Counted from the stretch's first letter, positions 34,349 through 42,810 are shown. The stretch: 64,000 bases of DNA from Pseudomonas canadensis (GCF_000503215.1 NZ_KI628539.1:124001-188000), one strand, 5' to 3'. Notes: generated from the sequence alone by a model not told the origin. Program-made: numbers and translations.

Positions 34349-34432
34349 GTCTGACCGCCTCGTTTATCCGGATATGTAGGGCACGGCGCGCATTATGCCG
34401 TGGCTTGTCGAGAAACATTCTGTTTGACACGC

Positions 34433-34466
34433 AAAAGCCCCACGCATCCGATGCGTGGGGCTTTTT
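34433..34466. terminator. Hairpin terminator between piuA and piuB
   Basis: Perfect stem AAAAGCCCCACGCAT / ATGCGTGGGGCTTTT with a CCG-type small loop, 19 bases after the piuA stop. A- and T-runs on both sides let it work either way. It implies that piuB, 85 bases further, needs its own promoter or read-through. Confidence 0.88.
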
Positions 34467-34484
34467 ACTGCGTGGTGTTGCTGC

Positions 34485-36770
34485 TTAGAAGTGGAAGCTG
34501 GTGGTCAACAGCGCCGTGCGACCGGCCGCCTGGTTGGCGAAGTGTGTCGAGAAGGCCTTGTCGTAATACAGCTTGTCCGTCAGGTTTTGCACGTTCAATT
34601 GCAAGTCGACGTTCTTGGTCAGCTTGTAACTGGCCATGGCGTCGTAACGGGTATAGGACGGTACATAAACGGTGTTGCCCGCATCGCCATAAACCTGGTC
34701 GACGTAGAACGCGCCGCCACCGATGGTGAGCTTGGAGGTGACGTCGTAGGTGGTCCACAGGCTGAAGGTGTTCTTCGGCGTGTTGGGCATTTGATTGCCT
34801 TTGTTCGAACCCGAACTGACCACGCCGTTGCGACCGTTCAGGCCGGATTTGACCAACTCGCTGTCGAGGTAGCTGTAGCCGGCGAACACCTGCCATTGGT
34901 CGGTGATCTTGCCGCTGGCCGACAATTCCACGCCGTCGACTTGGGACTCACCGGCGTTCTGATAGGTCAGGGCATCGACCAGGATGCGCGTGTTTTTCTT
35001 CTCGGTACGGAACACCGCAGCGGTCAGGGATAGGCGATCATGGAACAGATCCCACTTGGTGCCCAGTTCGTAGTTGACGGTTTCTTCCGGCTGCAGGTCG
35101 CTGGTGGCGGCGCCGGCTGACAGTGGGTTGCCGTCCGAACCTTCACCGACCAGGCCGCCGGCTGGCGTCGCCGACGTGGCATAGGACGCATAGATGCTGG
35201 CGTTTTCGACCGGCTTCCAGACCAGGCCGGCCTGCCAGTTGAAGAATTGGCTGTCTTCTTTGATTTTGCTGCGGCCGGTCGCGGAATCGGTGTTGGCAAC
35301 GGTGTCAAAGGTGTCGTAGCGCAGGCCGACGTTCAGCAACCATTTCGGGTCCAGCTCAATGGTGTCGAACACGTAGGCGCCACGGCTGGTGGCCTTGGTG
35401 GTGGTGCCGTAATAGTTGCGCGCGATGCTGCCGGTCCAGGCGTCATCCGGGTTCGGGTTGCTCAGGGAGGTGCACTGGCCGCCCAGGCTGCCTTTGGCCA
35501 CGGTACAGATCGGGTTGGCGTTGGGGCTGATGGTGTAGCTGCTGACGCGGGTTTCTTCACCGGTGAATTCCAGGCCGGTGGAGTAGCTGTGCTTGAAGCC
35601 CAGGGCCTGGAAGCTGCCGAACAGGTCGGTCTGGTTGGTGGTAGTGGTTGTGGTCGAGACCCGGCTGTTGGCGCGACGCCACACGGTGCCGAACCGGTTG
35701 ACGTTGAATTTGCTGTCGTCCGGCTGCGTCAGGATGTAATCCTGCCCGGTGCTGCCGTGACGCAGGGTGTTTTTCAGCGTCATGGTGTCGTTCAGGTCGT
35801 GCTCGATGGAGAACGTGCTGATATCGGCGCGGGTCTTGCGGAAGTCGCGATCCTTGAGGCCGTAGAAGTTGTTGCTGTCGCCGCCGTCGTTGGGCTTGTC
35901 ATGCACATGGGCCGTCGCGGTCGACGAGCCGTAACCGTAGGGAATCCCCGAGTCCGGCAGGTCATTGCTTTCCAGGTGGTAGTAGCTGAGGTTGACGCGG
36001 GTCGGGGTACCCAGGCCAAAGGTCAGCGACGGGGCGACACCCCAGCGGTCGTAATTCACCGCATCGCGACCGGCCACGTTCTGTTCGTGGCTCATCAGGT
36101 TCAGGCGGAACGCGGCGCTGTCGTCGAGGAACTGACGGTTCACGTCGAGTACATAGCGGCGAGTCTGATCGGAACCGTAGGTGAAGCCGCCGTTGGTGAA
36201 GTCCCGCGCTTGTGGGGTCTTGCTCACCAGGTTGAGGCTGCCACCGGCCGAACCACGACCGCCGAACGCAGAGTTCGGGCCTTTGCTGACTTCGATCGAC
36301 TCGATGTCAAAGATCTCGCGGCTCTGGCCGCCCGTGTCGCGCACACCGTCCAGGTAGGTGTCGCCTTGGGCGTCAAAACCACGGATGAACGGACGGTCGC
36401 CCTGGGGGTTGCCGCCCTCGCCGGCACCAAACGTGATGCCCGGTACGGTGCGCAAGGCGTCCTGCAGCGAGGTGGCGGCGGTGTCCTTGAGCACTTGTTG
36501 CGGCACCACGGTGACCGAGCGCGGCGTGTCGACCAGCGGCGCGGTGTATTTCTGCGACGAGGCTTTTTCGACCTGGTAGGAGGTGTTGTCCTGTTCTTCG
36601 CCAGTAATGCTGGTGGCGCCGAGGGAGATGCTGTTGCGCTGGCCTTTTTGTTCAGTGTCTTCGGCAGCCTGCGCCAGATGGGCGACAGAGCTGGCGCTGA
36701 GGGCAACGCCGATGGCCGAAGCCAGCATGCGTGGTGAACTGGCAGGTATTTTTGTAGTGGTGCGCGACAT
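34485..36770 (-). CDS. piuA: TonB-dependent siderophore receptor PiuA
   Basis: Outer-membrane receptor for ferric catecholate-type siderophores; in P. aeruginosa PiuA also admits siderophore-cephalosporins. 761 residues from ATG 36768-36770, with AAGGA eight bases ahead; the 21 upstream codons are not supported. Signal peptide of about 35 residues (ending HLAQA). The plug domain contains DTPRSVTVVPQQVLKDT and the receptor-specific RPFIRGFDAQGDTYLDGVRD. The 22-strand barrel ends in a C-terminal Phe (TTSFHF) as BAM substrates do. Divergent from piuC. Confidence 0.92.
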   Translation of the reverse strand: MSRTTTKIPASSPRMLASAIGVALSASSVAHLAQAAEDTEQKGQRNSISLGATSITGEEQDNTSYQVEKASSQKYTAPLVDTPRSVTVVPQQVLKDTAATSLQDALRTVPGITFGAGEGGNPQGDRPFIRGFDAQGDTYLDGVRDTGGQSREIFDIESIEVSKGPNSAFGGRGSAGGSLNLVSKTPQARDFTNGGFTYGSDQTRRYVLDVNRQFLDDSAAFRLNLMSHEQNVAGRDAVNYDRWGVAPSLTFGLGTPTRVNLSYYHLESNDLPDSGIPYGYGSSTATAHVHDKPNDGGDSNNFYGLKDRDFRKTRADISTFSIEHDLNDTMTLKNTLRHGSTGQDYILTQPDDSKFNVNRFGTVWRRANSRVSTTTTTTNQTDLFGSFQALGFKHSYSTGLEFTGEETRVSSYTISPNANPICTVAKGSLGGQCTSLSNPNPDDAWTGSIARNYYGTTTKATSRGAYVFDTIELDPKWLLNVGLRYDTFDTVANTDSATGRSKIKEDSQFFNWQAGLVWKPVENASIYASYATSATPAGGLVGEGSDGNPLSAGAATSDLQPEETVNYELGTKWDLFHDRLSLTAAVFRTEKKNTRILVDALTYQNAGESQVDGVELSASGKITDQWQVFAGYSYLDSELVKSGLNGRNGVVSSGSNKGNQMPNTPKNTFSLWTTYDVTSKLTIGGGAFYVDQVYGDAGNTVYVPSYTRYDAMASYKLTKNVDLQLNVQNLTDKLYYDKAFSTHFANQAAGRTALLTTSFHF

Positions 36771-36818
36771 GACGTGTCCTTTCCCCAAGGATGTGAGGCC
36801 GCGGAATATAGTGTTAAC

Positions 36819-36837
36819 AAGTATTTCTATCAATTGC
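36819..36837 (-). promoter_or_regulatory. Weak Fur-like box before piuA
   Basis: On the minus strand GCAATTGATAGAAATACTT matches 10 of 19 positions of the Fur consensus, about 50 bases before piuA in an AT-rich stretch. Iron control is expected from the gene; the site itself is only a candidate. Confidence 0.35.
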
Positions 36838-36925
36838 GATACATTGCTAATTGCACTGAATTTACATTCTTTACACTTTTTGCTTACGGTTTTTACGAAC
36901 TCATACGTCTGCTGCGTTTTACAGG

Positions 36926-36944
36926 GCGGATAAGAATCAATACC
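36926..36944 (+). promoter_or_regulatory. Fur-like box before piuC
   Basis: GCGGATAAGAATCAATACC matches 12 of 19 Fur consensus positions around the core AATCA, 31 bases before the piuC start. A 15-base stretch covering it (36933-36947) is identical to one before the enterobactin-type receptor gene (48583-48597, other strand). Confidence 0.6.
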
Positions 36945-36975
36945 ATTGGCATCTCTCCGAATTCAGGTATTGCCC

Positions 36976-37656
36976 ATGCTGCTGCACATCCCCGGCCTGT
37001 TCTCTCGTGAGGAAGTGCAGCGCATCCGCCAAGCCCTGGAAACTGCCGATTGGGCCGACGGTAAAATCACCGCCGGGCACCAGTCCGCCAAGGCCAAACA
37101 CAACCTGCAATTGCCCGAAGGCCACCCGCTGGCCAAGGAAATCGGCGCAGCGATGCTCGAGCGTTTGTGGCAGAACCCGCTGTTTATGTCGGCGGCGTTA
37201 CCGCACAAGGTCTTCCCGCCGTTGCTCAACTGCTACACCGCTGGTGGCAGTTTCGATTTTCACATCGACAACGCCGTACGCCAGCCCAAAGGCAGCCACG
37301 AGCGCGTGCGCACTGATTTGTCATCCACCGTGTTTTTCAGCGACCCCGATGAGTACGACGGCGGCGAACTGGAAATCCAGGACACCTTCGGCCTGCAGCG
37401 CGTGAAGTTACCGGCCGGCGACATGGTGCTGTACCCCGGTTCCAGCTTGCACAAAGTCAGCGCGGTGACTCGCGGCGCGCGCTACGCCTCTTTCTTCTGG
37501 ACCCAAAGCCTGGTGCGCGAAGACAGCCAGCGCACCCTGCTGTTCGAAATGGACGGCGCGATCCAGCAACTGAGCGCAGACGTGCCCGACCACCCCGCGC
37601 TGATCCAGCTCACCGGCACCTACCACAACCTGTTGCGCCGCTGGGTCGAGGTCTGA
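36976..37656 (+). CDS. piuC: PKHD-type Fe(II)/2-oxoglutarate dioxygenase PiuC
   Basis: 226-residue cytoplasmic hydroxylase co-regulated with siderophore receptors; substrate unknown, though loss alters piuA-linked iron uptake in P. aeruginosa. Start ATG 36976 (AGGT seven bases ahead) gives MLLHIPGLFSREEVQRI as in the family; the frame is open 10 codons upstream from a TTG. Iron ligands: His96 and Asp98 (FDFHIDNA), and His159 (GSSLHKV); Arg169 binds 2-oxoglutarate. Followed one base later by a Sel1 gene. Confidence 0.94.
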   Translation: MLLHIPGLFSREEVQRIRQALETADWADGKITAGHQSAKAKHNLQLPEGHPLAKEIGAAMLERLWQNPLFMSAALPHKVFPPLLNCYTAGGSFDFHIDNAVRQPKGSHERVRTDLSSTVFFSDPDEYDGGELEIQDTFGLQRVKLPAGDMVLYPGSSLHKVSAVTRGARYASFFWTQSLVREDSQRTLLFEMDGAIQQLSADVPDHPALIQLTGTYHNLLRRWVEV

Positions 37657-37657
37657 C

Positions 37658-38410
37658 ATGGGTTTTTTGTTACGTCGTGAAGAAGTACTCAACGTCGAAC
37701 AACTCCAATCCATGCTCGACGACTCCCCGGTGCGTGCAGCCCAGGCCATCCTGATCGCGGCCAAGGCAGGCGTGGTGGATGCCCAGGCGCTGCTCGGCCA
37801 AATCCTGCTGGAAGGGCGTGGCATTGAGCGCGATGAAGCCTTGGCGCTGCGCTGGTTCCAGATTGCGGCGCAGGGCGGGCACTTGATGGCGCGCAATATG
37901 GCCGGTCGCTGTTTGGAGCATGGTTGGGGTTGTGCGGCGGATGAAGCGGCAGCGGCGCGAGAATACCGTTTGGCCGCCGAGGCCGGTTTGGATTGGGCGC
38001 AATACAACTACGCCAATCTGCTGGCGACCGGGCGCGGTGTTACCGAGGACCAACCGCAAGCCCTGAGCCTATATCGCCAGGCTGCGGAACAAGGCCATGC
38101 CAAGTCGATGAACCTGTTGGGGCGTTATCTGGAAGACGGACAATGCTGCCCAAGAGATTTGGATGCCGCCGTGGAATGGTATCGACGCTCCGCCGAAGCC
38201 GGGGATTTTCGCGGGCAGTTCAGCTATGCGGCGGTGTTGGCTGACAGAGGTCAAATCGAAGCGGCGCTGGAGTGGTTGCGAGAGGCGTTGGCGGGCGGGA
38301 ATTTGAAGTTTCTGCGCACGGCGCAGAAGGCGTTGGAGGCGGCTAACAATGCGCAAATCCGCGCGATGGCCGAAATATACAAAGGTCGCGCTATGCACCT
38401 AAACCCGTAG
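37658..38410 (+). CDS. Sel1-repeat (TPR-like) protein
   Basis: 250 residues made mainly of Sel1-like repeats of about 36 residues: VVDAQALLGQILLEGRGIER, HLMARNMAGRCLEHGWGC, LDWAQYNYANLLATGRGVTE, HAKSMNLLGRYLEDGQCC, DFRGQFSYAAVLADRGQIE. Such proteins usually act as protein-interaction scaffolds. No clear signal peptide is seen, so it is probably cytoplasmic. The ATG comes one base after the piuC stop, so the two genes are one transcript, as in P. aeruginosa. Its stop overlaps the start of a REPIN. Confidence 0.9.
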   Translation: MGFLLRREEVLNVEQLQSMLDDSPVRAAQAILIAAKAGVVDAQALLGQILLEGRGIERDEALALRWFQIAAQGGHLMARNMAGRCLEHGWGCAADEAAAAREYRLAAEAGLDWAQYNYANLLATGRGVTEDQPQALSLYRQAAEQGHAKSMNLLGRYLEDGQCCPRDLDAAVEWYRRSAEAGDFRGQFSYAAVLADRGQIEAALEWLREALAGGNLKFLRTAQKALEAANNAQIRAMAEIYKGRAMHLNP

Positions 38411-38470
38411 GAGCCGGCTTGCCGGCGATGGCGATCTTAAGGACGCCATCGCCGGCAAGCCGGCTCCTAC
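38407..38470. repeat. REPIN of the GTAGGAGCCGGCTTGCCGGC type
   Basis: Arms GTAGGAGCCGGCTTGCCGGC (38407-) and its reverse complement ending at 38470, with inner pairing GATGGCG / CGCCATC. It overlaps the last base or two of the Sel1 gene stop region and separates it from the convergent speC. Confidence 0.88.
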
Positions 38471-38498
38471 AAAGGTTGATCGTTCCCGGGCGGGATGA

Positions 38499-39662
38499 TC
38501 AGACGTAGAAGGATTTCAGTGGCGGAAAGCCATTGAACTCAACCGCGCTGTAACTGGTGGTGTAGGCACCGGTCGACAACCAGTACAGACGATCACCAAT
38601 CGCCAGGTTCAGCGGCAGGCCGTACTTGTAGTTCTCGTACATGATGTCGGCGCTGTCGCAGGTCGGGCCGGCGATGACCACTTCTTCCATCTCGCCTTTC
38701 TTCTCGGTCCAGATCGGGAACTTGATGGCTTCGTCCATGGTTTCGATCAGGCCGGAGAACTTGCCCACATCCGTGTACACCCAACGCTCGACGGCGGTAC
38801 GGGATTTACGCGCCACCAGCACCACTTCGCTGACCAGGATACCGGCGTTGGCAATCAACGAACGGCCCGGCTCCAGGATGATTTCCGGCAGGTCGTCGCC
38901 GAAATCTTCCTTGAGGAAGCGGATGATTTCTTCAGCGTAGGTTTCCAGACTGTTGGTGCGGGTGATGTAGTTGGCCGGGAAGCCGCCACCCATGTTGATC
39001 AGCTTGAGGTGGATGCCGTCTTCTTCCTTCAGGCGCTCGAAGATCACTTTGACCTTGGCGATCGCTGCGTCCCACACGCTGATGTCACGCTGTTGCGAAC
39101 CCACGTGGAACGAGATGCCGTACGGCACCAGGCCCAGGTCACGGGCGAGGATCAGCAGGTCCATGGCCATGTCGGTCTGGCAGCCGAATTTGCGCGACAA
39201 AGGCCAGTCAGCCGTGGTCGAGCCCTCGGTGAGAATACGTACATACACTTTCGAGCCTGGCGCGGCCTTGGCGATGTTGCGCAGGTCGGCTTCGGAGTCG
39301 GTGGAGAACAGGCGCACGCCCTTCTCGTAGAAGTAGCGGATGTCCTTGGATTTCTTGATGGTGTTGCCGTAGCTGATACGGTCGGCGCTGACGCCACGGT
39401 CCATCACTTTGTCCAGCTCGTAGATCGAGGCGATGTCGAAGCTCGAACCCTTTTCTTTGAGCAGGTCAATGATCTCGACAGCCGGGTTGGCCTTGACCGC
39501 GTAATAGACTTTGGCGAATTCGAAACCGGCGCGCAGGTCATCGTAGGCCTGGCTGATCATCGCGGTGTCGATCACCACGAACGGGGTTTCTTGCTTGTCG
39601 GCGAACGCCTTCATTTTGTCAAAAGTGGCGCGCGCGAAATAATCTTCGACGTTGATCGACAT
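38499..39662 (-). CDS. speC: Ornithine decarboxylase SpeC (fold III PLP enzyme)
   Basis: Makes putrescine from ornithine; the eukaryote-like alanine-racemase-fold type, not the large inducible SpeF type. 387 residues from ATG 39660-39662, with AGGAG eight bases ahead; the frame continues open 31 codons upstream. PLP lysine Lys57 lies in YYAVKANPAVE. The phosphate-binding region is INMGGGFPANY and EPGRSL. The active-site Cys is near residue 335 (GPTCDSAD). C-terminus ends in NGFPPLKSFYV. A hairpin and a short ORF lie in its upstream region. Confidence 0.95.
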   Translation of the reverse strand: MSINVEDYFARATFDKMKAFADKQETPFVVIDTAMISQAYDDLRAGFEFAKVYYAVKANPAVEIIDLLKEKGSSFDIASIYELDKVMDRGVSADRISYGNTIKKSKDIRYFYEKGVRLFSTDSEADLRNIAKAAPGSKVYVRILTEGSTTADWPLSRKFGCQTDMAMDLLILARDLGLVPYGISFHVGSQQRDISVWDAAIAKVKVIFERLKEEDGIHLKLINMGGGFPANYITRTNSLETYAEEIIRFLKEDFGDDLPEIILEPGRSLIANAGILVSEVVLVARKSRTAVERWVYTDVGKFSGLIETMDEAIKFPIWTEKKGEMEEVVIAGPTCDSADIMYENYKYGLPLNLAIGDRLYWLSTGAYTTSYSAVEFNGFPPLKSFYV

Positions 39663-39693
39663 GCTGGGAACTCCTAAGGGCAAACTGTATTGA

Positions 39694-39849
39694 TCAATGG
39701 GTGCAAATGAACGTCCTCCGTATCCCCACTTTGGTTCGCCTACTTCCCAAGGCATGTCGCCGAAAGCAAAAAGGCCATGAGAATAACCGCTTCCCTTGGC
39801 CTTGCTGTCTCGTCGTCAGTACTTGAGCCGGATGGATCGTTTCCAGCAT
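39694..39849 (-). CDS. Candidate leader peptide ORF upstream of speC
   Basis: A 51-codon ORF read by hand, from ATG 39847-39849 to TGA 39694-39696, ending 31 bases before the speC start and in another frame from speC. Its C-terminal third is basic and Arg-Arg rich (FRRHALGSRRTKVGIRRTF, then ICTH). It spans the hairpin at 39766-39803. The ATG is only about 8 bases from the start predicted by the promoter below and has no good ribosome site, so translation is doubtful. E. coli SpeFL, the ornithine-sensing leader of speF, has an HIRRxxH motif; the IRRT match may be chance. Confidence 0.25.
   Translation of the reverse strand: MLETIHPAQVLTTRQQGQGKRLFSWPFCFRRHALGSRRTKVGIRRTFICTH
39766..39803 (-). 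terminator. Intrinsic-terminator-like hairpin upstream of speC
   Basis: On the minus strand AAGGCCA-A-GGGAA pairs with TTCTC-A-TGGCCTT (one A-A mismatch, one G-U) around loop GCGGTTA and is followed by TTT. It lies about 104 bases before speC and downstream of a promoter-like element. It may be a speC attenuator; it could instead end the opuC transcript arriving from 40075. Confidence 0.6.
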
Positions 39850-39864
39850 GGACGTTCGGCGCGA

Positions 39865-39893
39865 ACTTTAGGACGTGAGGGGCCATAGATCAA
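39865..39893 (-). promoter_or_regulatory. Candidate speC promoter
   Basis: On the minus strand TTGATC (39893-39888), 17-base spacer, TAAAGT (39870-39865). It would start transcription near 39857, giving a leader of about 195 bases before speC. Hexamers match 4 of 6 each. Confidence 0.45.
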
Positions 39894-40024
39894 CTAAAAA
39901 TGTCGCGTTTTTGCACGCGTTCGTCGCGGAGCCACGTGCAGCTACTTATGTAACCGACAGGTGTGACGGAATGATGTTCCCCGGAGGGGGCAATTTGAGG
40001 TGTTTCAGGCACTGTGAAGATCCA

Positions 40025-40054
40025 ATGTGGGAGCGAGCAAGCCCGCTCCCACAT
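40025..40054. repeat. Single REP palindrome, GTGGGAGCGGGCTTG type (imperfect)
   Basis: ATGTGGGAGCG and CGCTCCCACAT are inverted arms around AGCAAGCC. Same family as the REPIN at 6223 but shortened to a single palindrome, in the opuC-speC gap. The remainder of that gap (39663-40074) holds the speC leader elements. Confidence 0.8.
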
Positions 40055-40074
40055 GTTGAACGGAGCGCGTCAGG

Positions 40075-41232
40075 TCATGCGAGCGCCGTCTCGGCAGGGG
40101 AGACGATGCTGGTCTTGCCCCCACGCGACTTACCAGAGCTCAGGTACTCGGCAATCGACTCCTGCGTCACTTCCCCGAGGAACACCCGCTCCGCATCCAT
40201 CACCGGCAACCACGAGCGGTTGAACTCGTACATGCGCGACAGCAGGATGCGCAAATGCTCGTCGTACGCCGCCGTGGCGTTGAACTGGCGCAGATACTGG
40301 CCGCAGGTGCCGGTCTGACGGTGCAGGTCGCGACGTCGTACATACCCCAGCGCCTTGTTCTCGGAACAGGTGACCACCACGTAGCGGCGGTCGGTTTCGT
40401 CCATCAGTTCCAGGGCATCGGCCACCGGGGTCTCCGGGCTCACCGACGGGGCGTTGTCTGCCGCGTCTTCGGCTTTCACCAGCAGCAGGCGCTTGAGGGT
40501 GCTGTCCTGGCCCACGAAATTGCTGACGAATTCGTCGGCCGGGTGCGCCAGCAGCGTGTCCGGATGGTCGATCTGCAACAGCTTGCCAGCGCGGAAAATC
40601 GCGATCTTGTCGCCCAGCTTGATCGCCTCGTCGATGTCATGGCTGACCATGATCACGGTCTTGTTCAGCGCGCGCTGCATCTCGAAGAATTCGTTCTGGA
40701 TCATCTCGCGGTTGATCGGGTCGACCGCGCCGAACGGTTCGTCCATCAGCAGCAACGGCGCATCGGCCGCCAGTGCACGGATCACGCCGATACGCTGTTG
40801 CTGGCCACCGGACAGCTCACGCGGGTAGCGATGCAGGTACTGCTTGGGCTCCAGCTTGATCATGCTCATCAACTCGCGGGCGCGGTCATGGCATTTCTGT
40901 TTGTCCCAGCCAAGCAGCTTGGGCACCACCACGATGTTTTCCTCGATGGTCATGTTGGGGAACAGGCCGATCTGCTGGATCACGTAGCCGATGTTGCGAC
41001 GCAGGGTCACTTCGTCGAGGTCGGTGGTGTCTTCGCCATTGATCAGGATCTTGCCCGAAGTGGGCTTGATCAGGCGGTTGATCATCTTCAGCGTGGTGCT
41101 TTTGCCGCAACCGGATGGGCCGAGGAACACGCAAATCTCGCCTTCATTGACGGTCAGGCTTACATCGTTCACGGCGGTGACAGTCTTGCCGTTGCTTTGG
41201 AAGGTCTTGGACAGGTTTTGAAGTTCGATCAT
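40075..41232 (-). CDS. Osmoprotectant (glycine betaine/choline) ABC transporter ATPase with CBS domains, OpuCA-like
   Basis: 385 residues from ATG 41230-41232, overlapping the permease stop by four bases. The ABC domain has Walker A GPSGCGKST near 38-46, signature LSGGQQQRIG and Walker B LLLMDEPFGAVDP. Two C-terminal CBS motifs (about 265-370: VADALELMDETDRRYVVV and LRILLSRMYEFNRSWLPV) may sense ionic strength as in OpuA. It is the last gene of a four-gene operon of permease, binding protein, permease and ATPase. Confidence 0.92.
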   Translation of the reverse strand: MIELQNLSKTFQSNGKTVTAVNDVSLTVNEGEICVFLGPSGCGKSTTLKMINRLIKPTSGKILINGEDTTDLDEVTLRRNIGYVIQQIGLFPNMTIEENIVVVPKLLGWDKQKCHDRARELMSMIKLEPKQYLHRYPRELSGGQQQRIGVIRALAADAPLLLMDEPFGAVDPINREMIQNEFFEMQRALNKTVIMVSHDIDEAIKLGDKIAIFRAGKLLQIDHPDTLLAHPADEFVSNFVGQDSTLKRLLLVKAEDAADNAPSVSPETPVADALELMDETDRRYVVVTCSENKALGYVRRRDLHRQTGTCGQYLRQFNATAAYDEHLRILLSRMYEFNRSWLPVMDAERVFLGEVTQESIAEYLSSGKSRGGKTSIVSPAETALA

Positions 41233-41882
41233 TTGAGCAATCCTTTTGGAGTCAGCGAGCGTTGCAGCCATTGCAAGAGCAGGTCGGCGAAGATGGCCAG
41301 GAGACTGACCAGCACGGCGCCAACGATCAGCATCGACATGTCGCTGCGGCTGATGGAAGCCAGAATAAGTACACCCAGGCCACCGGCACCGATGGTGGCG
41401 GCGATGGTCATGACACCGATATTCATCACCACGGCGGTGCGCACACCGGCGAGGATAACCGGCACGGCGATGGGTAACTCGACCATGCGCAGGCGCTGGC
41501 CGAAGGTCATGCCGATGCCGCGTGCGGCTTCGCGAATACCCGGTTCCACGCCGGTGAGGGCAAGGTAGGTGTTACGCATGATCGGCAGCAGGGAGTAGAG
41601 GAACACGGCGGTGATCGCCGGCATTGGCCCCAGGCCCTGGCCGAACTTGGAGTAGAACGGCAACAGCAGGCCGAACAGGGCGATGGACGGCACGGTCAGC
41701 AGCACCGTGGCGCTCGCTTGCAGCGGACCGGCAAGCGTCGGGAAGCGCGTCATCAGGATGCCCAGGGGCACACCGATCAGGATCGCGAGGATCACGGCGA
41801 TACCGACCAGGGTGATGTGCTGCCCGGTCAGTTGTAGGACTTGGGCCCAATCAAGATGGGAAAAGGCGTTCAGGAATTCCAT
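41229..41882 (-). CDS. Osmoprotectant ABC transporter permease, OpuCB-like
   Basis: 217 residues with five or six membrane segments (ITLVGIAVILAILIGVPLGIL, LLTVPSIALFGLLLPFYSKF). The permease coupling motif EAARGIGMTFGQRLRMVELPIAVPVILAG binds the ATPase. ATG 41880-41882 has AGGAG ahead. It lies between the binding protein (14-base gap) and the ATPase (4-base overlap). Confidence 0.92.
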   Translation of the reverse strand: MEFLNAFSHLDWAQVLQLTGQHITLVGIAVILAILIGVPLGILMTRFPTLAGPLQASATVLLTVPSIALFGLLLPFYSKFGQGLGPMPAITAVFLYSLLPIMRNTYLALTGVEPGIREAARGIGMTFGQRLRMVELPIAVPVILAGVRTAVVMNIGVMTIAATIGAGGLGVLILASISRSDMSMLIVGAVLVSLLAIFADLLLQWLQRSLTPKGLLK

Positions 41883-41896
41883 GTCTTCTCCTCTTA

Positions 41897-42790
41897 TTAA
41901 TTGATCGGATGTTGGCGCAGGAAGTCGGCGGCAACCGCGGAGGGGCTTTCATGGTCGACGTCGACCCGCGCGTTCAACTGGCGCATGGTTTCGTCGTCGA
42001 ACAGATCGGCCAATGGCTTGAGGTCAGCGGCCAGTTCCGGGTGAGCGTCGAGATACACCTGACGCACCACGGGGGCGGCGGTGTAGTCCGGGAAGTAATG
42101 CTTGTCGTCTTCCAGCAGCTTCAGTTTGAAGGCGTTCAGGCGACCGTCGGTGGTGTAGACCAGACCGGCAAACACCTGGCCATTACGCAGAGCGGTGTAG
42201 ACCAGGCCGGCGTCCATCTGCCGGGTGTTTTTGCGCGTGAGGTTCATGTCATACAGCTTGACCATGCCGCCCATGCCGTCGGAACGGTTGGCGAACTCGG
42301 TGTCCAGGGCCACCAGGCGCGTGCCTTTGGTTTTCTCTGCCAGCGCTTGGGTAAGGTCGCTGATGCTGGTGATCTGCGGGAACTCCTTGGCCACATTCTC
42401 GGGCAGCGCCAGGGCGTAGGTGTTGCTGAAACGCGAGGGCGAGAGCCAGACCAGGCCTTTTTTCGCGTCGAGTTCTTTTACCCGTGCGTAGGACTGTTCG
42501 CTGTCGAGCTTTTCGTCGACATGGTTGTAGGCCACCAGCGACACGCCGGTGTATTCCCAGATGAGATCCAGTTGCCCGCTTTCCTGGGCACTGCGCGCCA
42601 GGTTGCTGCCCAGGCCGCCGGTCACACGGGCGTCATAGCCCTTGGTGCGCAGGTACTGGGACGTGATTTCGGCCAGCAGGGTCTGTTCGGTGAACACCCG
42701 GGCGCCGATGCGGATCACCGGTTTTTCGGCAGCTTGCGCAATACCTGCAAGCAGCAGAACGCAGCTCAATATCAGGGTCAGTCTTTTCAT
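41897..42790 (-). CDS. Osmoprotectant-binding periplasmic protein, OpuCC/OsmX-like
   Basis: 297 residues from ATG 42788-42790 with AAAGGA ahead. Signal peptide MKRLTLILSCVLLLAGIAQA, no lipobox Cys at the cleavage point, so soluble periplasmic. The OpuAC domain has IRIGARVFTEQTLLAEITSQ and DLIWEYTGVSLVAYNHV. Aromatic residues that would cage a quaternary amine are present (Trp, Tyr in EYTG, DYTAAPVVRQVY). The frame is open far upstream through the next gene in another phase; that extension is rejected. Ligand not determinable by eye. Confidence 0.92.
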   Translation of the reverse strand: MKRLTLILSCVLLLAGIAQAAEKPVIRIGARVFTEQTLLAEITSQYLRTKGYDARVTGGLGSNLARSAQESGQLDLIWEYTGVSLVAYNHVDEKLDSEQSYARVKELDAKKGLVWLSPSRFSNTYALALPENVAKEFPQITSISDLTQALAEKTKGTRLVALDTEFANRSDGMGGMVKLYDMNLTRKNTRQMDAGLVYTALRNGQVFAGLVYTTDGRLNAFKLKLLEDDKHYFPDYTAAPVVRQVYLDAHPELAADLKPLADLFDDETMRQLNARVDVDHESPSAVAADFLRQHPIN

Positions 42791-42810
42791 GTGATTTCCT
42801 TTGCCAAGCC

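Noticed and set aside
34349..34432. Separate Fur box and promoter for piuB
   Set aside because: A CATAAT-like box exists on the minus strand, but no matching -35 and no Fur core were found.
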